Below are positions 57,674 to 64,000 of a stretch of DNA of 64,000 bases, one piece after another. Each line of letters starts with the position of its first letter. The stretch's first letter is position 1. The position numbers were made by a program, and so were the translations under genes. The stretch comes from Coptis chinensis (taxonomy: Eukaryota > Streptophyta > Magnoliopsida > Ranunculales > Ranunculaceae), in NCBI GenBank assembly GCA_015680905.1, contig CM027381.1, forward strand, positions 71,723,501-71,787,500, in the 5' to 3' direction. The notes beneath the pieces are model-generated. The model searched no databases, was not told the origin of the DNA, and was given only the letters and a program-made list of their open reading frames with translations.

Positions 57674-58500
57674 TTAAATGACTAGTGCATGAGACATACC
57701 TCCATTATTCTCTTGGTTGAGAAGAGGACAATTTGGCTTCCAGTGTCCTGACTGCTTGCGCTTGAAGCACTTGCCCTTAGGCTTTTTCACAGCTCCTTGA
57801 GGTCCCATGCCCTTCTTTGCCATATTCTTATGCTTCTGAACATTATTCTTCTTCTTACCGCCATTAGGCGTCGAAGTAGAAGCCGTCACAGTTGCATAAA
57901 CCTGAATATAACTCTACTTAAAGAGACTCTCAGATGACTGAAGTTCTGTCATAAGTTCCGCCAAAGAATACAACCTTTTGTTAATGTTGTAGTTCGGGCA
58001 GAACGATTCAAATCTTTCATGCAGCGTTATGAGAATGATATCGACCTGCGTTTCCGCATCGATATCAGCTCCAAAGATCTCCAACTCATTCAGATAAGCT
58101 ATCATCCTGAGTATGTGATCCCTTACAGGAGTCCCTTCAGTCATAGTTGTGGTCATCAAGTTTTTCATAGCAGTTTGCTTAGCAGCCCTATTCTGGTGTC
58201 CAAAGAGTTCCTTGAGATTGATCCTCATATCATAAGCCGTGGTCATGACCTGATGCTGATGCTATAGCACACCTGACATAGATGCCAAAATGTAACACCT
58301 GCCTTGATCCACTTCTTATATGTTCCTTTCTCCTCTTCTCCCGCATCATCTTTAGGCTTAGGTGGGCATTCCTCATCGAGTACAAATTTGTACTCTTCAG
58401 CAGTCAACACGATATCCAAGTTGCGTTTCCAGTCGATGTAATTAGGGCCAAGGAGTTTGTTTTCCTTAAGAATAGTTGCTAGTGGGTTGAAACTAACCAT
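57674..58500 (-). pseudogene. Copia C gag
   Basis: The start MVSFNPLATILKENKL at 58500 and the N-terminal W-K-R-N-L-D-I-V-L pattern are typical of copia gag (UBN2 type). The second frame (58246-57914) has the D-A-E-T-Q-V-D-I-I-L motif. The third (57889-57674) is Lys-rich and has a zinc knuckle C-F-K-R-x4-H-x4-C whose second Cys reads Arg. Two frame breaks separate the parts. Confidence 0.8.
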
Positions 58501-59805
58501 TTTGAAAACCTGAGAATCACATAAAATTAACTATTATGTTGGGCAAAAACTTCTTAAGTTAATAACAAAACTTAATTAATAAATCAACCCGTCAGCACCC
58601 TACACAACGAGAAGTAGTAAGTCACGATAGTGTGGACGTTTACCATTCTACATTCGTGGAAATACTTTTGGAGTTAACTTAAAAATTAATTAATTAACCC
58701 GTCAGCACCCTACACACCAAGAAGTAGTAAGCCACGATAGTGTGGACGTTTACCATTCTAAATTTGTGTAGAGAGGTTTTTCCTATTAGTTCTACTTAAC
58801 AGCACACCACTTGTTAGAGTGGACACATTTCATCTAGACAAGTAAAACGAATATGCTGACCTTTCTTCTGTCCTACAAATAATAGTAGTGACTCCGATGG
58901 GGAGGATACCATTACTTGCATCTAAGTGTATACCATTACTCAACACTAAGTCTATTATTTTGTAATGAATCCCTTCAGATGGAGAAGTGAATCCATTCAA
59001 TAATAATTTCATATAGTTGTCCTTTAGAAGTTTGTTCTAGTGATCCGTAATTAGACTCATCCGATATGGAGGAAGGCACTAAAACCGACGCGCAAGTATA
59101 ATTACATTACCAACAAACCTGTAATGGAGACCATAAGATTTATACGAAACAAAAATCCCGCTCCCACTTAGTTATTTAGAACTGAGGATCCTTCTGTTTA
59201 TTGGTCAGGCTTATGTCCATGTTTATCTATTATTCATGTGGGCTTAGTTTTTAGTAAACATCCACAAATAAAAACATGCATATAGAATAAGCAAATATGA
59301 ACAATAAAATGGAAAAATAAATTCCCTACTGTTATGGCCATATCCATTGCTCTTTCCTATTCGCCGAACTTTGATAGTTGCCTTCGCATGGTCGTGGCCT
59401 GTTTCCTTCACTGGAAACCTCACAAAATCGCTTCATAGACCCCCGAATAGCAAACAGATTTCACCTTGTAGAGAAAAATACATTTCTCTCTTTCTGGCGT
59501 TAAGGGCACGACCCGCGCTCTTTTTATGCCTGTACAAGGCACATGGCGCACTCATGTCTTGTTCGACTTCTAGTTGAAGCACCCTACTCCCTAAGGGCTG
59601 GTCACGCTTTTATGCCTTGGTCTACTTCCAAGCGCTTGAGCGCACCCTACGCTCCCAAGGGCGTGGGTTGCGCTCAACCGTATATCAACAGTTTTCGACT
59701 GTTTGGGAAAACAAAATCGATCCAAACTACATACTGACCATAACATTTGGTCTAGATGCCTGCAAAGCCAAGTTAGAATAGTTCTACATCTACCAAAACA
59801 ACCAT
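58501..59805 (-). other. Copia C 5' leader
   Basis: A noncoding leader between PBS and gag, long for copia. It holds a 110-base-period direct repeat (58586-58765) and a GC-rich stretch at 59340-59690. Confidence 0.55.
58586..58765. repeat. Direct repeat in the copia C leader
   Basis: Two 70-base units (58586-58655 and 58696-58765) begin AACCCGTCAGCACCCTACAC and include GATAGTGTGGACGTTTACCA, with few differences. Confidence 0.8.
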
Positions 59806-59819
59806 GCTCCGATACTAAT
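59806..59819 (-). other. Copia C primer binding site
   Basis: The minus strand reads ATTAGTATCGGAGC directly after the LTR end. The usual tRNA-iMet site is TGGTATCAGAGC, so it differs at two positions, both transitions. Confidence 0.7.
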
Positions 59820-60140
59820 TGTAGGAACGTCTATGGTCGCAGTTTACAAACTATGAAAACCATGCGCAGCGGAATAAAGGTGTTCACGATTTTGTTAGGA
59901 ATCATACCTTTGATCAGCTGTGATATCTTTGAGAATCCAAACTCTACGAATCAGCAACCTCTTGATCTTCTGTTGTATTCCTATCTTTGGAATGGACGTT
60001 GTGTGGGCAACGATCTACTAGCCCCTTCTTTCTCTCTTAGCCTCTCTCACTCACAAAGTTAGAACCAATTTTGGATTTCACTTTTTTTGAGCAAAACCTG
60101 AGTTTTTCTTAATGTTCAAACGGTCAAGAAAGAAGGGTTT

Positions 60141-60150
60141 CTTTTTATAG
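60141..60150 (-). promoter_or_regulatory. TATA box in the copia C LTR
   Basis: CTATAAAAAG on the minus strand is followed by AAACCCTTCTTTC. It fits the U3/R boundary of an LTR promoter. Confidence 0.5.
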
Positions 60151-60256
60151 ACTTGGAAAAGCATGAAACATGTATTTATTTGTATGTCGTTGTTTGTGTT
60201 ACGTATCTTTTGCAAATCTTACTTAGCCTATTAAATATTGATTAGTATATTGGCTA

Positions 60257-61680
60257 GCAATGTATCAATCCTACTCTAAATAACTAAGTGATGATAATAG
60301 AAATTCCTAATCTAAATTACTCTAATGGATGCAAGTAAAAGATGTGGCTAAGTAATGATGAATATATAGTTGATTTGATTTGAGATGTAAACTATGCATA
60401 AACTAAACTAAATTAAATATATGAATATGAATCAAGAAAGAGAATATCTTGGGAGAGATGAATCCACCAAAATCATGGAATTAGTCTAATAGATCTACCT
60501 ATCATGCTTAATATAAATCACCAGTAGAAACTCACCATACCTACAAACCTTATGCTCATAACCATGATGATAATATATGGCTTTCAATGTGCTTTCTATT
60601 TTTCCATCAAATACTTCTTCAATCTCCAATGATATCTTCTATCTAACCAAATTGTGCTTTAAGTGGCATTCAATATACAACTCTAGGTGTCATGGAAAAT
60701 CCACATGTAGAATTAACCATACAACTAATTGAGGTGCCATAAAGAATCCAATCATCACACTATAACACTAAAAACTAGAAGAAAAGAATCTAGGGTTTGT
60801 GGTATTTGGCTATACACAATCATGAATTACCCTAATACCTCCTAACCTCCACAGGAGCATTAGATCAATGGATGAATAAGAAGAAACTCAATGAGGGATT
60901 TAAACTAAAACATGATTGAAAAAGAACTAAACTAAAACATAAGAAAAAGGCTTCATCTCCCCTCCCAAGAGAAGGGAGATTAGCTCCTCATATTATGCTA
61001 TGAACATAATATGAAAAGAAATAATCTTTATAGCTATTAATGGTGAAAAGGTCTGAACTTTCTTCTCTCTTAATTCTAGATCTAAGATGCAAACACTCAA
61101 TTTCCTAGATGATGTAAACTGAGGTTTTTGTGCCTTATATATTGGCTTACATGCTCGTCTGGATAGAGATCCAAATCCTATGTTTATTTGGTGTCAAACT
61201 CTCTATAATCTTTCTAGAAGCAATCCTAGAAAAGGTAGATTTGTTTGCACAGAAGTGAGACATGGCCCACTTTTCCCTGCAGGCTATTTCACAAGCTGCA
61301 GCTTCTGACAGCTTTCAGTTTCCTAATTCTTGTGAAACTCTGACTTCTTTTCCATGTTGATCTTCTCTTCCTATGAAGTCGAAATTAAGGCTTTGAGATC
61401 AGATTTAAGACTCTTCTAACTCAATTATTATCCTCTTTTAGAGTCCCATTAGGCTTGACACTTATGGAGACAAATATGACGTTTTTGCCCTAGGCCTTGA
61501 GCTGTAATTCCTAGTGACTCCTTTTTGACTTGAGTGACTTCTTTTCCTTCCATATTTCACATTTAGGTTCTTTGACCTGCAAAAACTCAAATTGCATCAT
61601 ATTAGAATATTTAAATATAAAATAGAGACTAACATACACATAATTGGGGTTATAAATCATTACTTTTGAGCACTTATCAA
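60257..61680 (-). mobile_element. Solo-LTR-like insertion, third gypsy-type family
   Basis: The minus strand starts (T)TGATAAGTGCTCAAAAGTAA at 61680, built like the A and B LTR starts (TGATAAG-GC-C-AAAA). It is flanked by GGCTA at 60252-60256 and 61681-61685, an exact 5-bp direct repeat. The far end is not a clean CA (TGTATC begins at 60261). Removing it joins the two halves of the copia LTR. Confidence 0.65.
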
Positions 61681-62606
61681 GGCTACAATAGGGACCATGA
61701 GGAGAAATTAGGGTTGGGCCTCCTGACGGGCTTGGGCGTCCCATGAAGACCCAGAACACACGGCCCATGTCCGTCAACAAATGGCTTATTCCACTAAAGG
61801 CCATTGTTGCACTACCGCCCTAATCCCAAATTACGTGTATTACGTTTATGGGCTCCATATTATATGCTTGTTGATCTCCCCGTGTTAAGATATCGAATAC
61901 CCATTGATTAAGCCAAGTTACTGACAACTACATTAATCAACTTCTTATATCCTTGAGTAGTACCACTCAACCTCATTGTCATGTCAGATTAAATCCACCT
62001 ACAGGGTTTACTTGACAATCCTTATGAGCTCCTCAAGGGGACATCATCAACCGGATTTCTTGCGGGTTACGGATTCCTTCTATAATAAACATCACACCTT
62101 ACATATAATGTCATTATCCAATCCATCAAGTTTGTTGATTCATAAATGAATCTCACTCATTGATGATTTAAAGTAATGTACAATGCACGTAAGTACCCGT
62201 TATTATATCCGGATGAAGAGGACAAGCATCCATAATAACAGAGGTGTTTGTTCTCTTATATAGTCAGTATAAAGAGAAATAATCTCACTTGGTCCTGTTT
62301 AATACACACAAAGTGTACTAGTGTAATCTTGTAGTCAAGATTGACTAGTACCAAATTATACTACAACCATACCAATGGTTTGTCCAAATCCTTCTAGGTT
62401 GTGAACGTTTACTTATACTTTATAAGGTACTGATGATATGATCTTCTATGTGTCACCACACACCATATCATCTATAATATAAAGTATTAGATGCATGCAT
62501 ATAACTAATAACATATATAATATGCATAACATTTACACATATGATTCTCATTCAAAAAATAAATAATTAGAGTTAATACAAAAGTAATGTTTTTAGTATA
62601 TAACCC

Positions 62607-64000
62607 TATCACCCCTCCACCCACTATTGAGAGAGTGTCTGATTCACTTCAATCTTGCTCTTGGTCAAGCAGCACCCCTATTTTATAGAACTGTCATGTA
62701 CTCTGCCATACTAGCAAAGAGGCATGGATTCATTATGAATCATTGGGTGTTTGGATATTTTTATGAGGTTCGCCACATTCGGGGACCAATCTTACTACTG
62801 CCTCATGACTAGTGACAAGAATTCTCCGATTGTCTTTTTTGAGGGGAAGCAGAGTGACAAGGGTTGGGCTGATCACCACCTTCGTGTGTTGGGTGATGTG
62901 TGGGACGTAGGACGGCATTCGCCAACCAAACTCGAAGTATGGATTACTTGCTACTACTCATCCTATTCCCACCACACCAAAATCTTCAAAAAGTGCTTTT
63001 AGTCTCCCAAGATGGAATTCTGCTATTCTAGAAGAAATGAATGCTTTCCCACACAACGAGACATGGGCACTTGTTCCACGACAACCCTACATGAATGTCA
63101 TTGATTGTTAGTGGGTGTTTAGAGCCAAACTCAAATCTGTTAGTTCATTAGATCGGCTGAAAGCAAGACTAGTTTGTAGCGAAAGGTTATAACCAAAGGG
63201 AAGGAGTCGACTTTCTCAAAACATTTAGTCTGGTAACAAAACCTGCTACTGTCAAGAATGTTCTCTCCATTACAACTGTTAAAGGCTAGAATTTCCGACA
63301 ACTTGATGTTAAGAATGCCTTTCTACATGGTCATCTTCAACCCACAATTTTCATGGAGCAACCCCCTGACTTTGTAGATGCACTATTTCTAAATCATGTG
63401 TGTCAGCTCTGACGATCTTTGCATATATGGTTTAGAACAGACTCTATGGGCCTTGTTTGACAGATTCAGTTATTATCTTATTGAGTGTGGTTTTAGATGC
63501 AGCCCAGCTAACTCATCATTATTCATTTTCAACAATGGTGTTAATATCATGGTTCTACTGGTTTATGTTGATGATATAATACTCACTGGTGACAATAATA
63601 TTTTATTAGATGAATTTGTTGCAGAACTCGGGGCTCAATTCTCCATGAGGGATCTTAGCCCTCTCAATTACTTTCTTGAAGTACAAGTACAATCTTTCAA
63701 TGATGGACTCTTTCTATCTCAAACAAAATATATGCTGGACTTGCTTCATAATACAAAGATGACTGACTGCAAACTGATATCTACTCCTATGGCTGATAAA
63801 CCTGCTCTCATTTCAAATTGTGAAGCTCTCTATCATGATGTTACCAAGTATCGAAAGATTGTTGGCACACTTTAGTATCTCACCTTGACCCGACCCGATT
63901 TGAGCTATGTTGCGAGCAATGTTTGTCAACATATGCATGCACCTACCAATGCACACTTCTAGATAGTTAAAAGAATACTCCATTACATCAAAGGAACTAT
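62607..64000 (+). mobile_element. Copia D, plus-strand copia pol fragment, runs off the window
   Basis: The orientation is opposite to copia C. The RT part is recognised from about 63004 to the end. Positions 62607-63003 hold a frame (62751-63002) I cannot assign. The left boundary abuts the copia C LTR with no clear LTR of its own. Confidence 0.75.
63004..64000 (+). pseudogene. Copia D reverse transcriptase / start of RNase H, partial
   Basis: Pieces at 63010-63380 in shifting frames show E-E-M-N-A-F, T-W-A-L-V-P-R, W-V-F-R-A-K-L-K-S, D-R-L-K-A-R-L-V, the D-V-K-N-A-F-L-H-G-H-L-Q motif and E-Q-P-P-D-F-V. The open frame 63396-63875 has the catalytic Y-V-D-D-I-I-L-T-G, then L-N-Y-F-L and S-Q-T-K-Y. 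It ends at a TAG (63873) where Gln is usual; R-P-D-L-S-Y-V follows in frame. A TAG near 63959 replaces a usual Trp. About 60 codons around the N-terminal part of the palm are missing or shifted near 63380. Function is reverse transcription, inactive here. Confidence 0.85.

Larger units (their letters stand above)
24154..62605 (-). mobile_element. Copia C, minus-strand Ty1/copia element, host of the nest
   Basis: Minus-strand order: 5' LTR (62605-59820, with a solo-LTR-like insertion), PBS, leader with direct repeats, gag, protease region, start of the integrase region, then directly the 3' LTR. Integrase core, RT and RNase H are missing. The 3' LTR is split by A2 and cut at 24154 by B1. LTR length without insertion is about 1.36 kb. 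This is the oldest layer of the nest. Confidence 0.8.
59820..62605 (-). repeat. Copia C 5' LTR with internal insertion
   Basis: On the minus strand it starts near 62605 (GGTTATATAC, first base changed from TG in the other LTR) and ends ...GTTCCTACA at 59820. A TATA box (TATAAAAAG) lies at 60141-60150, about 320 bases before the end. The inserted sequence is 60257-61680. Confidence 0.75.

Noticed and set aside
59347..60062. GC-rich frames in the copia leader and LTR
   Set aside because: They span the PBS and LTR end, so they cannot be a real gene, and they have no recognised motif.

Overview
The window looks like repeat-rich intergenic heterochromatin from a flowering-plant nuclear genome. 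It holds large LTR retrotransposons of the Ty3/gypsy (Athila-like) and Ty1/copia superfamilies, a CACTA DNA transposon, and fragments of two plant gene families (HAK/KUP potassium transporter and ABCB transporter). I see no intact host gene, tRNA, rRNA, operon or CRISPR array. The species cannot be named from the sequence. Every coding region read here is broken or partial.

Layout. 1-1650: unassigned. 1651-5960: the 3' part of a minus-strand gypsy element, called A1 of family A. 5961-24153: an 18-kb minus-strand gypsy element of a second family, B1, with two 1.86-kb LTRs. 24154-62605: a minus-strand copia element, C, with its 3' LTR split by a nest. Gypsy A2 (24375-56775, TSD ACAAG) sits in the copia LTR. 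CACTA element E (33152-54886) sits in A2. Gypsy A3 (34146-48905, TSD GTAGT) sits in E. The 5' LTR of C is itself interrupted by a solo-LTR-like insertion (60257-61680, GGCTA on both sides). 62607-64000: a plus-strand copia pol fragment, D, that runs off the window.

Families A and B share one plan: LTR, a tRNA-Asp-like primer site, gag, protease, RT, RNase H, integrase, then two further sense-strand reading frames (ORF-A and ORF-B), a long conserved noncoding stretch, a polypurine tract and the LTR. ORF-A resembles the envelope-like/'putative plant transposon protein' ORF of Athila elements. I do not recognise ORF-B. A TATA-like box lies before ORF-B in several copies, and an intron-like GT...AG segment starts just after the ORF-B stop. 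Copies of the polypurine-tract motif GTTTGGGGGTGG follow each coding module. This 3' accessory region is the best candidate here for something not well described.

The CACTA element has TIRs, subterminal TATCTC-type repeats and no visible transposase. It carries KUP and ABCB pieces with introns kept, so they were copied from genomic DNA.

A caution on quality: across B1 and in the gag parts of A2 and A3, homologous copies differ at CTG/CAG sites, which often read as CG or CCG. This looks more like systematic base-calling error at methylated CHG sites than like decay, so many frameshifts there may not be real.
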